Positions 1 to 7,749 of a stretch of DNA of 41,002 nucleotides are shown piece after piece (position 1 is the stretch's first letter; every line of letters begins with the position of its first letter). The stretch lies in contig PEAG01000027.1 in the NCBI GenBank assembly GCA_002753505.1, forward strand, positions 1-41,002, written 5' to 3'. Below the pieces are notes generated by a model. That model made no database searches, was not told the origin of the DNA, and saw only the letters and a list, made by a program, of their open reading frames with translations. Source of the stretch: Magnetococcales bacterium HCHbin5 (GTDB lineage: Bacteria; Pseudomonadota; Magnetococcia; Magnetococcales; Magnetaquicoccaceae). Position numbers and translations under genes: made by a program.

Positions 1-210
1 GGCTCGTTCAAGGGGCCGCAGGTCTCTCCGCTCAATTTACATGTTTTTCTGGAATTTGTCAGAACGATTGAAGGTGGGTTGTTGGGTGTACGCCATCAAC
101 AGCGGGAGCTCGGGGAGCAGGCAGGTGGGGGGTTCATGAGGCACGGCGGGAAGGGTGCTGGTGACATGGAATTTGCAACGGGAATGAGGTCAGCCGGACG
201 GTGGGCTTGA
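1..210 (+). CDS. Possible 3' end of an unidentified gene (truncated by window edge)
   Basis: Frame 1 is open from the first base to a TGA at 208-210, about 69 codons. The first half reads like ordinary protein (it contains SPLNLHVFLEFVRTIEGG), but the second half is glycine-rich and looks less convincing. I do not recognise a family. The start lies outside the window. It may be the C-terminus of a plus-strand gene or simply an open frame in GC-rich DNA. It converges with the minus-strand defence operon, from which it is separated by about 1.45 kb of non-coding and repetitive sequence. Confidence 0.3.
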   Translation, partial: GSFKGPQVSPLNLHVFLEFVRTIEGGLLGVRHQQRELGEQAGGGFMRHGGKGAGDMEFATGMRSAGRWA

Positions 211-234
211 AGCGTAATAGCTGGTGGCTATCCC

Positions 235-330
235 CACCAGCATTTTCACACCGCCGTCGGTGACCGCTCCAGCAATATTTCCACGCCGCCGTCGGTGGCC
301 ACATCCACCAGCATTTTCACGCCGCCGCCT
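235..330. repeat. Short imperfect direct repeats
   Basis: Three copies of a unit of roughly 35-42 bases can be aligned by eye, each with a core like CCAGCATTTTCACGCCGCCG, starting near 236, 270 and 312. The copies differ at several positions and the spacing is not constant. No flanking gene or target-site duplication was recognised. Confidence 0.5.
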
Positions 331-409
331 GCCGCGACGGGTACCCGGCCACCACTCCGTCCTGCAAAAAACCGCCAAACCCGCTGACAAACCACCACCG
401 TGCCGAAAC

Positions 410-717
410 CAGCCACCACTCCGTGTTGGCAGTACGTCGGCCACCTGCCTGGCCGCATCCCCGGCCACAACCCGCAGCCACAACACCACCGACATGCCAA
501 ACCGCGCACACACCCCGACAGGCCGCAAAAGCGGCGCGTTTTTCACCCCTGGCGACGGGTTCCCAGCCACCACTCCGTGTTGGCAGTAGGTTGGCCACCT
601 GCCTGGCCGCATCCCTGGCCACACACCGCAGCCACAACACCACCGACATGCCAAACCGAGAACCTACCGCGACAGGCCGCAAAAGCGGCGCGTTTTTCAC
701 CCCTGGGAGCGGGTCCA
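410..717. repeat. 154-base tandem direct repeat, two copies
   Basis: Two adjacent copies (410-563 and 564-717) begin with CAGCCACCACTCCGTGTTGG and end near CACCCCTGG. They stay in register across 154 bases with a few mismatches and compensating small indels. Each copy contains the small hairpin GCCGC-AAAA-GCGGC (522-535 and 676-689) followed by GCGTTTTT, so each unit ends in a terminator-like structure. A partial third copy may start near 349 (GGCCACCACTCCGTCCTGC). The function is unknown; no protein is plausibly encoded. Confidence 0.8.
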
Positions 718-736
718 CACCCTTTGGACCCGCTCC
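706..736. repeat. Inverted repeat (hairpin) with an extra copy of one arm
   Basis: GGAGCGGGTCC (706-716) and GGACCCGCTCC (726-736) form a perfect 11-base stem with a 9-base loop. The right arm is repeated once more from 747, so the left arm could pair with either copy. There is no poly-T tract, so it is unlikely to be a normal terminator. It lies at the end of the 154-base tandem repeats. Confidence 0.6.
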
Positions 737-870
737 GACTCACCTTTGGACCCGCTCCCAATCCCCACCAAAAAGGCATAGACGTGTGTCAACACTGCAA
801 ATACAGCAACTTGCAAATGAACACAGACTCCAGTTTAACTCCCGCCACCCTACCAACATCCCACCAACGG

Positions 871-1021
871 AAAGCTGTTGACTCCATTCCAACTCCCGCT
901 CGACAAGGAAGCAAAACTACAAAATTGGCCTGTTGTGGATAAGTCGAGCATGATGCTAATTTTGTTGATAAAGTTCAAGTCCAACTAGCTGTGGACTTCC
1001 AAGGCCGAAGTCAACAGCTTT
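871..1021. repeat. 13-base perfect inverted repeat around a DnaA-box-rich segment
   Basis: AAAGCTGTTGACT (871-883) is exactly repeated in inverse at 1009-1021, with 125 bases between the arms. Inside lies a smaller hairpin (AAGTCC at 977-982 with GGACTT at 993-998) and the DnaA-box sequences. The arms are too far apart for a simple terminator and could instead be protein-binding sites or ends of a small element. Confidence 0.5.
934..942 (-). promoter_or_regulatory. DnaA box (consensus match)
   Basis: TGTGGATAA on the plus strand is the reverse complement of TTATCCACA, a perfect match to the classical DnaA box. A second copy with one mismatch lies at 963-971 (TGTTGATAA). Two boxes are not enough to claim an origin, and no dnaA, dnaN, gidA or parA gene is visible. 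It could be a DnaA titration or regulatory site, or chance. Confidence 0.35.
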
Positions 1022-1146
1022 TGGAGAATATGGCGGCAGGGAGAATGGTAGGGGTGGTTTCCGGGAGTGGCGGGTCCAGTATTTTGGGTGGTGGCGTTGA
1101 AGTGTGTGCGTCGTAACCGTTGAAAATGTTGGCATTTTTTGGCAAG

Positions 1147-1176
1147 AAAAAAGCCGCCTTGGTAGGCGGCTTTTTT
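1147..1176. terminator. Bidirectional rho-independent terminator
   Basis: AAAAAAGCCGCC, the loop TTGGTA, then GGCGGCTTTTTT form a perfect 12-base stem with a GC-rich core and a U-tract in both directions. It lies about 490 bases beyond the hsdR stop codon. It is the first strong terminator met by transcription of the minus-strand defence operon and would also end plus-strand transcription from the left. Confidence 0.85.
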
Positions 1177-1202
1177 GGGGAGAGAGCCTTTAAAAACTTA
1201 AA

Positions 1203-1243
1203 TGGTGGAGGAAGCGATACGCAAAACGGAAAATTCTCCACCA
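1203..1243. repeat. Hairpin with 8-base perfect stem
   Basis: TGGTGGAG (1203-1210) pairs with CTCCACCA (1236-1243), extendable inward by a G-U and an A-U pair. The right arm resembles a tRNA or tmRNA acceptor end (CTCCACCA), but no cloverleaf can be folded. The function is unknown. Confidence 0.4.
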
Positions 1244-1666
1244 CTTTGCTGCACCGCAACAAGAGAACGGTTTGACGGTACCTTGGTTAACCAAACAATA
1301 CGGAATTGTTCATCTTACCGGTATTTAATGGACTTTCCTGTGTCGTCAAACTTTTCGCCGGAGTTCGGTAAGCCACTTGTTGACGCAGGTTCAACTCCTT
1401 CTTCGTCGGCAACAGCCCCGACGGAACGCTCTCCGTGATTTCTTGGAGAATTTCCGGAGAATCCGGTAAAATCTCCCCCTATCCAACGGCGAGAACTCGG
1501 ACTTCGGTTCAACTCCCACCTGCCCCCCCAAGCGTCAGGACAGATCCGCAAGTACGCCCTCCAGGGTTGGGGCGTCCAGGATGCGGAGGCCCCCATTCTC
1601 CAGAGCGGACAGATCGGCCAACGGACTGCAAAGACCCAAAGTCCGGCTTATATCCATGGGCAGATA

Positions 1667-4606
1667 TTATGCTGACTCAGCATAGGTCGCCGCAAAGATC
1701 GTCTCCGACAGCCACTTCTTGAAGGAGGGATTGTCGCTAAACTGCTTGAACAGCTCGGTGTGATCCGAGAGCAGATCGATGACCGCCCGCTCCAACGCCT
1801 TGTCGTGCTCAATCCGGGCGTTTTGCTTGTCCGAATTCCGCATCGCGTTTTGATACGCCTTGTCAGAGGACACCTTGGTCGGAAGTTCTTCCGCGATGAC
1901 CTTGCCGATTTTATCCGCATCCTTCCAATCAATGCTCCCGAACATTTCGTTGAAATTTCTGAGGATGTTGCTCAGAAAATCCAGCTCTGGCTCCGGTTTG
2001 CCGCCCCCGCCACCAGTGGGTACGGGACCGATTTCGGCATCTGCATCCGGCAATACGATGGCCATGGATGCTCTAGCTTCCACCCGGTAACTGTCCATGT
2101 CGATGGCTTCCAGAACACCCTTGGACAGGTCCTCTTCCTTCGGAGCTGGGAGTTTTGGAACCAGGAAGTTGAGGAAGATGGAGAGCTTTTCCCAATCGGC
2201 ATTGGAAAATGGGAGGATGGAGGCCAGAAAACCATAGGTGCGGGTAAACGCCTTGGCCTTGCCCTTGAAATCCACCTGCCCGTCTTCGTCCAGTTCTCCA
2301 GTGTAAACCGCCACGCAAGCGTCCAGGATCGGATCAAGCCTATCCCGATCTGCCCCGCCAAGGTACAACGTCACCAGATCCTCCACCTGTGCCCAGGCAT
2401 AGACCTGATAACCGTCCAAGCTCGATTTCAGGTCATGCAGTCTGTTCGGGTCGGTCTCCTCGCTGAGAATTGTGGTGCGGTAGTAGGACTCGAACGATTG
2501 GCGGATACCATCGGCATCGTTCATGAAATCGAGAACGAAGGTGTCGTGTTTCTGCGGATGGGCCCGGTTCAGACGCGACAGGGTTTGCACCGCCTTGATG
2601 CCGGATAGGGTCTTGTCCACGTACATGGTGTGGAGCAAGGGTTCATCGTAGCCGGTCTGGAACTTGTCCGCCACGATCAAAAACCGGTAGGGATCTCGCT
2701 TGAAGGTCTCCTCGATGGCGTTGCTGGGAAAACCGTTGAGCGAGGCTTCCGTCACCTTGTCACCACCGTATTCATGTTCACCCGAGAAGGCAACGATGGC
2801 CTGGTACGGGCTCTTGCGCTCTTTCAGGTAATCTTTGAAAGCATGACAATACTGGATAGCGCGGTGAATGCCGCTGGTCACCACCATGGCCCGGGCATGG
2901 CCGCCGACCTTGCGCTGGGCGACGACCTGATCGTGGAAATGGTCGATCATGATCTCCGCCTTCTGGCGGATGGCATGCTCGTGGGACTCGACGTAACGGC
3001 GAAGCTTCTTCTGCGCCCGTTTGGCGTCGAACCGGGGATCCTCCTCTATCGTCTTCATGAGGCGATAGTAGCTGTCCACCGGGGTGTACCGCTTGAGCAC
3101 GTCCAGGATAAACCCCTCCTGGATGGCCTGTTTCATGGTGTAGCTGTGGAAAGGAATATGGCGGATCTTGTCCCCTTCGGGAACAGGGACGCCAAAAACC
3201 TCCAGGGTTTTGTTCTTGGGTGTGGCGGTGAAGGCGAAGTAACTGGCATTGGGAAGAACCTTCCGAGACTCCATCAGACGGTTGATAGCGTCCTCGACCG
3301 ACTCTTCCTCCTCTTCGGCACCATTGGCGGCCAGGGCGATGTTCATCTTGGCGGAAGTGCGCCCGCCCTGACTGGAATGGGCCTCGTCGATGATGATGGC
3401 AAAGCTTCGCCCGCGATGCTCGTCACCGATTTCATCCAGGATGAAGGGGAACTTCTGCACCGTGGTGATGATGATCCGTTTGCCCGCCTTGAGTAAGGAA
3501 CGCAGATCACCGGATCGCTCGGCATGGCCCACCACCGAGGAGACTTGGGCGAACTGCTTGATGGTGTCGCGGATCTGCTTGTCCAGCACCCGTCGGTCAG
3601 TTACCACGATGACGGAGTCAAAGATGGGCTTGCCTCTGGTCTCCAACCCCACCAACTGGTTGCTGAGCCAAGCGATGGAGTTGCTCTTGCCCGATCCCGC
3701 CGAATGTTGGACCAGATAGCGGCGTCCAGCACCGGATGTTTGAGCATCTCCCAGGAGTCTGCGCACCACGTCCAGTTGATGGAAGCGGGGAAAGACCTGT
3801 TTCGGTGGCTTCCTGCGCCCCTTGTCGTCTTTCTCCTCCACTACCTGGGCGTAGTTCTCCAGGATGTCGGTGAGGTTCGGCTTGGCGAGTATCTCCTGCC
3901 AAAGATAGGCGGTTTTGAGTCCATTGGAATTCGGCGGGTTGCCCGCGCCGTCGTTCCACCCCCGGTTGAAGGGTAGAAACCACGATGCCTTGCCCTTCAG
4001 GTGGGTACACATGCGCACCTCGTGGTCGTCCACCGCGAAGTGGACCACGCACCGCCCGAACTGGAACAGCAGCTCCTTGGGGTCACGGTCGCGCTTGTAC
4101 TGCTCGATGGCATCCTCGACCGTTTGTTTGGTCAAGCTGTTCTTCAGCTCGAAGGTGGCGATGGGGAGACCGTTGATGAACAGGACCACATCCAGCGAGA
4201 GCTTGGAATCGTCCTTGGAGAAACGCAGTTGGCGGGTAACGCTGAACAGGTTGGCGGCGAACAGATCCACCGCTTTGGGGTTGCCGGGGGATGGTGTGCC
4301 GTAGAACAGTTCCACACTGGCCGGACGATGATTGATGCCCCGGCGTAACACGTCGATAACCCCACGTTTGGCGATGTCGCCCTGGAGGCGGTTCAGAAAC
4401 TGGAACCGCTTGGGACCGTCATCGGCCAGCCTCAGAGTGTCGCAGGTCGTGGGTTGGGTTGTCTGAAGAAAAGCCAGCAGCTTGGCCGTATCGACGGCGT
4501 GGTCGCGGTCGTAGTCCCTGGAATCACCGGCTACATAGCCCGCCTCGTCGATCAACGAGCGGACGATGAGGGCTTCCAGCCCCTTTTCGCTGGTGTCGGT
4601 ACTCAT
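1667..4606 (-). CDS. hsdR: Type I restriction enzyme, R (motor/nuclease) subunit
   Basis: About 979 residues, a normal HsdR length. HsdR joins HsdM and HsdS, translocates DNA using ATP and cleaves unmodified DNA at a distance. Visible in order: the N-terminal nuclease core with D139 and the E-L-K triad at 153-155; Walker A GSGKS at 304-308; the DEAH box at 407-410 (IIIDEAHSSQGG); FTATP of motif III; and QTLSRLNRAHP of motif VI. A helical C-terminal part follows. I chose ATG at 4606 because it overlaps the darG stop in an ATGA and gives the normal start MSTDTSEKGLEALIV; the open frame extends 11 codons further upstream without support. It is the last gene of the operon, so its expression depends on the genes before it. 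All catalytic motifs look intact. Confidence 0.95.
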   Translation of the reverse strand: MSTDTSEKGLEALIVRSLIDEAGYVAGDSRDYDRDHAVDTAKLLAFLQTTQPTTCDTLRLADDGPKRFQFLNRLQGDIAKRGVIDVLRRGINHRPASVELFYGTPSPGNPKAVDLFAANLFSVTRQLRFSKDDSKLSLDVVLFINGLPIATFELKNSLTKQTVEDAIEQYKRDRDPKELLFQFGRCVVHFAVDDHEVRMCTHLKGKASWFLPFNRGWNDGAGNPPNSNGLKTAYLWQEILAKPNLTDILENYAQVVEEKDDKGRRKPPKQVFPRFHQLDVVRRLLGDAQTSGAGRRYLVQHSAGSGKSNSIAWLSNQLVGLETRGKPIFDSVIVVTDRRVLDKQIRDTIKQFAQVSSVVGHAERSGDLRSLLKAGKRIIITTVQKFPFILDEIGDEHRGRSFAIIIDEAHSSQGGRTSAKMNIALAANGAEEEEESVEDAINRLMESRKVLPNASYFAFTATPKNKTLEVFGVPVPEGDKIRHIPFHSYTMKQAIQEGFILDVLKRYTPVDSYYRLMKTIEEDPRFDAKRAQKKLRRYVESHEHAIRQKAEIMIDHFHDQVVAQRKVGGHARAMVVTSGIHRAIQYCHAFKDYLKERKSPYQAIVAFSGEHEYGGDKVTEASLNGFPSNAIEETFKRDPYRFLIVADKFQTGYDEPLLHTMYVDKTLSGIKAVQTLSRLNRAHPQKHDTFVLDFMNDADGIRQSFESYYRTTILSEETDPNRLHDLKSSLDGYQVYAWAQVEDLVTLYLGGADRDRLDPILDACVAVYTGELDEDGQVDFKGKAKAFTRTYGFLASILPFSNADWEKLSIFLNFLVPKLPAPKEEDLSKGVLEAIDMDSYRVEARASMAIVLPDADAEIGPVPTGGGGGKPEPELDFLSNILRNFNEMFGSIDWKDADKIGKVIAEELPTKVSSDKAYQNAMRNSDKQNARIEHDKALERAVIDLLSDHTELFKQFSDNPSFKKWLSETIFAATYAESA

Positions 4607-5664
4607 ACCAGACCTGCCGGGATGGGGGGCGGCAGCCAACCCTTGCGGCCCAGGACACCCAGGGCGATGCGGATCTGGCGATCACTGAACAATCGTTTGC
4701 GGTCACTCCAGGCATAGATTCTGGCGATGACTTCTTCGGCGGTCTTTGCATGTTCCTTGCTAGCCACCCAATGAACAGTGGCGAGAAGTTCCATGCCGAA
4801 GGGGGTTTCAAAGCCTTCCACCAGATCGGTGACCCGGTCGAAACGGCTGCGTACATCGTCATCCTGATCCAGAACACGGGTGGCATCGTTCATGGCTCCC
4901 GGCACCAATTCCAACTGCTTTTCCGGGTTGTCGCCACCATCCGCGTATCCGGAGATGAAGTAGCCTTCCACTTCCTTGAGAACGTGGCGCAGGTTGTCGG
5001 CATAGGGGCCGTAGTGGTGCTTGACGTAGCGCAGGCGCAGCGGTTGCCCGGCCTCCTGCATGAAGTACATGAGCTTGTGGACCTCCAGTAAGGAGACGAA
5101 GGGGTCCATCAAGCCCCCCAGGTAGCGATGCATGAGTCCCACCAGAGCAGCCCGTCCTGAAGTCATTTTGGGCGGCTCTTTGGCCTTTGCCATCTGTTTG
5201 GCATCAGGCGCGCCCATAGGCTCGTAGACGATGACTTTAACCCCATCCAGCCCTGCCAGTACCTGGACGATCCGTTGCCGGACTTCCGGCCAGTTCAGGC
5301 CGCCCAAGCCGCTGCCCAGGGGCGGAATGGCAATGGAGCGGATTCCCCGGGCCTGGATCTCCCGGGCCAGGTCTGCCAGTCCCGCTTCCACATCCTCCAT
5401 GCGGCTGTTGCCGCGCCAATGGCGTTTGGTGGGAAAGTTGACGATGTAGCGCGGGGTGGTCAGGATGTGGGTATCGAAAATGAACACGCGACCGGGCACC
5501 ACCTCCTTGCGCTGGCAGGCGGACTCGTAGGCCTTGAAATTCTCTGGATAGGCCTTCTTGAACTGCAAGGCGATGCCCCGGCCCATAACCCCCACGCAGT
5601 TGACGGTGTTGACGAGGGCCTCAGCGTCATCGGCGAGGATGTCCCCGTTGGTGAACTCGATCAT
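4603..5664 (-). CDS. darG: DarG-like antitoxin: macrodomain ADP-ribosylglycohydrolase
   Basis: 353 residues. The N-terminal macrodomain (about 1-150) removes ADP-ribose that DarT places on DNA. It has the substrate loop NTVNCVGVMGRGIALQFK (19-36), the motif NFPTKRHWRG with K80, the residue corresponding to the catalytic lysine known from Thermus DarG, and the phosphate loop PPLGSGLGGLNW (114-125). The C-terminal part (about 170-353) is helical, with a HKLMYFMQEAG...HHYGPYADNLRHVL pattern like the DUF4065/Panacea-type C-terminal region of DarG, thought to bind and neutralise the toxin directly. The ATG at 5664 has its own strong ribosome-binding site (GGAGGAGA, about 5 bases upstream) in the 16-base gap after darT, whereas darT has only a coupled GTG. 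This would favour an excess of antitoxin (inference). It overlaps hsdR by ATGA. Confidence 0.92.
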   Translation of the reverse strand: MIEFTNGDILADDAEALVNTVNCVGVMGRGIALQFKKAYPENFKAYESACQRKEVVPGRVFIFDTHILTTPRYIVNFPTKRHWRGNSRMEDVEAGLADLAREIQARGIRSIAIPPLGSGLGGLNWPEVRQRIVQVLAGLDGVKVIVYEPMGAPDAKQMAKAKEPPKMTSGRAALVGLMHRYLGGLMDPFVSLLEVHKLMYFMQEAGQPLRLRYVKHHYGPYADNLRHVLKEVEGYFISGYADGGDNPEKQLELVPGAMNDATRVLDQDDDVRSRFDRVTDLVEGFETPFGMELLATVHWVASKEHAKTAEEVIARIYAWSDRKRLFSDRQIRIALGVLGRKGWLPPPIPAGLV

Positions 5665-5680
5665 GGCGTCTCCTCCCTTC

Positions 5681-6337
5681 TCAATAATACCATTCCGGCC
5701 TCGTCTTCACAGGCGGTTTGTGGGTTGCGGCGTTCAATGCCGCCCAGACCTGCTCCTGAATGGCCCGCGACGGAACTCCGATGCGCGCCACCAAATGCCA
5801 GGGGAAACGACCGTGCAGCAGAAATTCTGCCTGCTTGCCCTCCTTGATGTGGGCCGGGCGAAAATCGGTGGCAGCCACTGACTCCCAGTTGATCTGATCC
5901 AATTCTTCAACCTTGGAACGGAACGGAGCGTAATAAGCTCCTGCATTGGACAAGCTGAAGGCCCAACTATGACCGTTGGCGTTGGCCCAGGCAATGGTTT
6001 GATACAAATCGGCTTCCAGATGGAGAATCGGTCCCTGTCCGCCCCGGTAGGCGAGTTCGGGGTGGTTCCCCATGTAGATCAGATAGAGCATGATGGAACG
6101 CGGACAGAAGTAGAACGGCACGAAGTCGCCCACCCTGGTTCCGGGGTGGCAATCCACGGTCAACTCTTCCACGCGCCGCTTCTTGATGCTGGACATGCCG
6201 ATAGCCGCTGTCGGCCCACCCCGCCGGATCATCTCCGCATCTGAAACCAAGCCGCCACCGGCCAGGATGGCGGGCAAGTTGTCCACATGGGTGATGTGGT
6301 AGATCTTCGGCTGGGCGGGGGGCGCGCTCATGGTCAC
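5681..6337 (-). CDS. darT: DarT-like toxin: DNA thymidine ADP-ribosyltransferase
   Basis: 218 residues, normal DarT (DUF4433) length. DarT uses NAD+ to ADP-ribosylate thymidine in single-stranded DNA at short sequence motifs, blocking replication; some DarTG systems defend against phage. The N-terminal NAD-binding pattern YHITHVDNLPAIL (13-25), arginines at 54-55 of IKKRRVEEL, the PFYFCPRSIMLY segment (74-85) and KQAEFLLHGRFPW with E171, matching the catalytic glutamate, are all present. The toxin therefore looks active. The start is a GTG at 6337 overlapping the hsdS stop as GTGA; an ATG two codons later is an alternative. Lying between hsdS and hsdR, it can be made only together with the restriction system and antitoxin unless an internal promoter exists. 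Confidence 0.92.
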   Translation of the reverse strand: MTMSAPPAQPKIYHITHVDNLPAILAGGGLVSDAEMIRRGGPTAAIGMSSIKKRRVEELTVDCHPGTRVGDFVPFYFCPRSIMLYLIYMGNHPELAYRGGQGPILHLEADLYQTIAWANANGHSWAFSLSNAGAYYAPFRSKVEELDQINWESVAATDFRPAHIKEGKQAEFLLHGRFPWHLVARIGVPSRAIQEQVWAALNAATHKPPVKTRPEWYY

Positions 6338-7749
6338 GCCTCCACCTCTTCCGGCTCTACATCATCCTCCAAGAGGTTATCTCCGTTTTCTTCCTCCAGG
6401 TCTTCCAGCGACTCATCGGCATCGGGTAGGGTGAGCACCACGTCCCGTACATCCAGCTTTCCGGTAACGATATCGGCAATCAGGCGTTCGCGGTATTCAT
6501 AAATGAGCTCAACCTCTTTCTGGGCTTTACCGCTGGTTTGCTCGCTCTTGTGTGATTCTTCCTCAACAAATTTTAGGATTTCCTGCTGTTCCTGAAGTCC
6601 AGGCAGACCAATGGTGAATTCTTTCAGAAAGCTGATTGGCACACGTTGTTGGCCAGCTGCTCCCGTCATCGCCATCTCTCCACCTCGCCTGAATGCAGGT
6701 AACATCATTACTTGATAGAGGAATATTGGGTTAATTTTGGCCTGCGCCCTCAAAACAATGAATTCCGTCGTTCCAAACCCGATCTCAGTCTCAAGTTCAC
6801 CGAGATATGCTCCTTTTCCGTTTTCAAAGCAGGGTGTAATTTTGGCGACAACGACATCACCGCGCCTGAAATAGGTGTAACCGTTCCTCAGCGTTTGGAG
6901 CTTCCCTCGCTGGCTACAATCGATAATCCCTGTGGTTGATATACTCTCCATCGGGAGGAAAACAACTTCGTCTTCATCGCTGAACGTTGATGCACCCTCA
7001 GATTTTGATGGGTTGAAATGAGCAATTTGCTTGATTTTGTAAATCTCCCAATGCGCCGGAATTTCCGGCATCCAGTCTATACCGGTAGGCTTCATGGGGG
7101 CGTTGGGGTCCAGGCCCCGGGTGACCGCTTGGTTGATGATGGCTTGTTTCTGCTCGTTCAACAGGGCAATCAGCCGCCGCTTGTTGCGGATGAGGTGCGC
7201 AGTGCGGCGGCCATGGGCATCCAGGAAGTTCGCAATAGCTGTCTGTTCTTCGGACGGAGGAAAGGCTGACGGCATCTGCTTGAACTCGTCCCAGTACAGG
7301 CGGTTGCGGTCGGAGACGATGCCGCGTGAGAACTTGTTGACCTGCTGCATATAGTCAACGGTACGGAACAGGTATCCGTAATAGCGGGAATTTACCTCCA
7401 AAAAAGGCCGGGCCACCACGTAGGCCGGGCTGATTAGACCATCCACCGGGGCAACACCCACCGCGCCCTGCCACATGCGCATCATGTTGTAGGCGATATC
7501 TCCTTTCGCGGCGCGCTTGTACCTGCTGCGGTCGGTCATCTGTTGCTTGCGCATGCCGTTGTCCATATCCCGCACCCTGACCCCGGTGCGGAGGGAGACC
7601 TCCAGAATCGGCAACTCTTCATGGCCGGTGTCGTTTCTCTGGGCAAACAGACATCCATTCCGCCGCACGTCCCAGTGTTTCGGCACTTGGCCCAACCAGG
7701 GAAGGCCAGAGTCCCTCAATTGGGGATAAGGTTTCAGGTTAAAACTCAT
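6334..7749 (-). CDS. hsdS: Type I restriction-modification specificity subunit
   Basis: 471 residues. HsdS recognises a bipartite DNA site through two target-recognition domains. The start FNLKPYPQLRDSGLPWLGQVPKHW begins TRD1 (about 1-160); the first conserved helix follows, with PPSEEQTAIANFLDA (163-177) and NKRRLIALLNEQKQAIINQAV; the second half repeats the pattern (GIDWMPEIPAHWEIYKI, then TRD2 to about 400, then PGLQEQQEIL and a second helix). The C-terminal tail is very acidic (DADESLEDLEEENGDNLLEDD), which is unusual. DNA for TRD2 (about 6550-7060) is more AT-rich than the rest of the gene, which fits domain exchange. It overlaps the upstream NTPase gene by ATGA and darT downstream by GTGA. 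Confidence 0.93.
   Translation of the reverse strand: MSFNLKPYPQLRDSGLPWLGQVPKHWDVRRNGCLFAQRNDTGHEELPILEVSLRTGVRVRDMDNGMRKQQMTDRSRYKRAAKGDIAYNMMRMWQGAVGVAPVDGLISPAYVVARPFLEVNSRYYGYLFRTVDYMQQVNKFSRGIVSDRNRLYWDEFKQMPSAFPPSEEQTAIANFLDAHGRRTAHLIRNKRRLIALLNEQKQAIINQAVTRGLDPNAPMKPTGIDWMPEIPAHWEIYKIKQIAHFNPSKSEGASTFSDEDEVVFLPMESISTTGIIDCSQRGKLQTLRNGYTYFRRGDVVVAKITPCFENGKGAYLGELETEIGFGTTEFIVLRAQAKINPIFLYQVMMLPAFRRGGEMAMTGAAGQQRVPISFLKEFTIGLPGLQEQQEILKFVEEESHKSEQTSGKAQKEVELIYEYRERLIADIVTGKLDVRDVVLTLPDADESLEDLEEENGDNLLEDDVEPEEVEA

Larger units (their letters stand above)
211..1666. other. Gene-poor, repeat-rich intergenic stretch
   Basis: No convincing protein gene is seen here. The open frames on both strands are proline/arginine/glycine-rich products of GC-rich repeats and lack ribosome-binding sites. 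The stretch holds short repeats around 235-330, a 154-base tandem duplication (410-717), a hairpin (706-736), a DnaA-box sequence (934-942) within a wide inverted repeat (871-1021), a bidirectional terminator (1147-1176) and a hairpin at 1203-1243. A 40-codon leucine-rich frame on the minus strand (1657 to 1535) starts just after hsdR and may be a gene remnant. It lies between the end of the restriction operon and a possible plus-strand gene, a typical place for recombination debris. Confidence 0.6.

Noticed and set aside
190-942. Several Arg/Pro/Cys-rich open frames on both strands
   Set aside because: They come from the GC-rich tandem repeats; composition and lack of start signals argue against coding.
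1535-1657. 40-codon leucine-rich frame on the minus strand after hsdR
   Set aside because: It resembles one leucine-rich-repeat unit (PLADLSALENGGLRILDA), but is too short and has no ribosome-binding site; at most a gene remnant.
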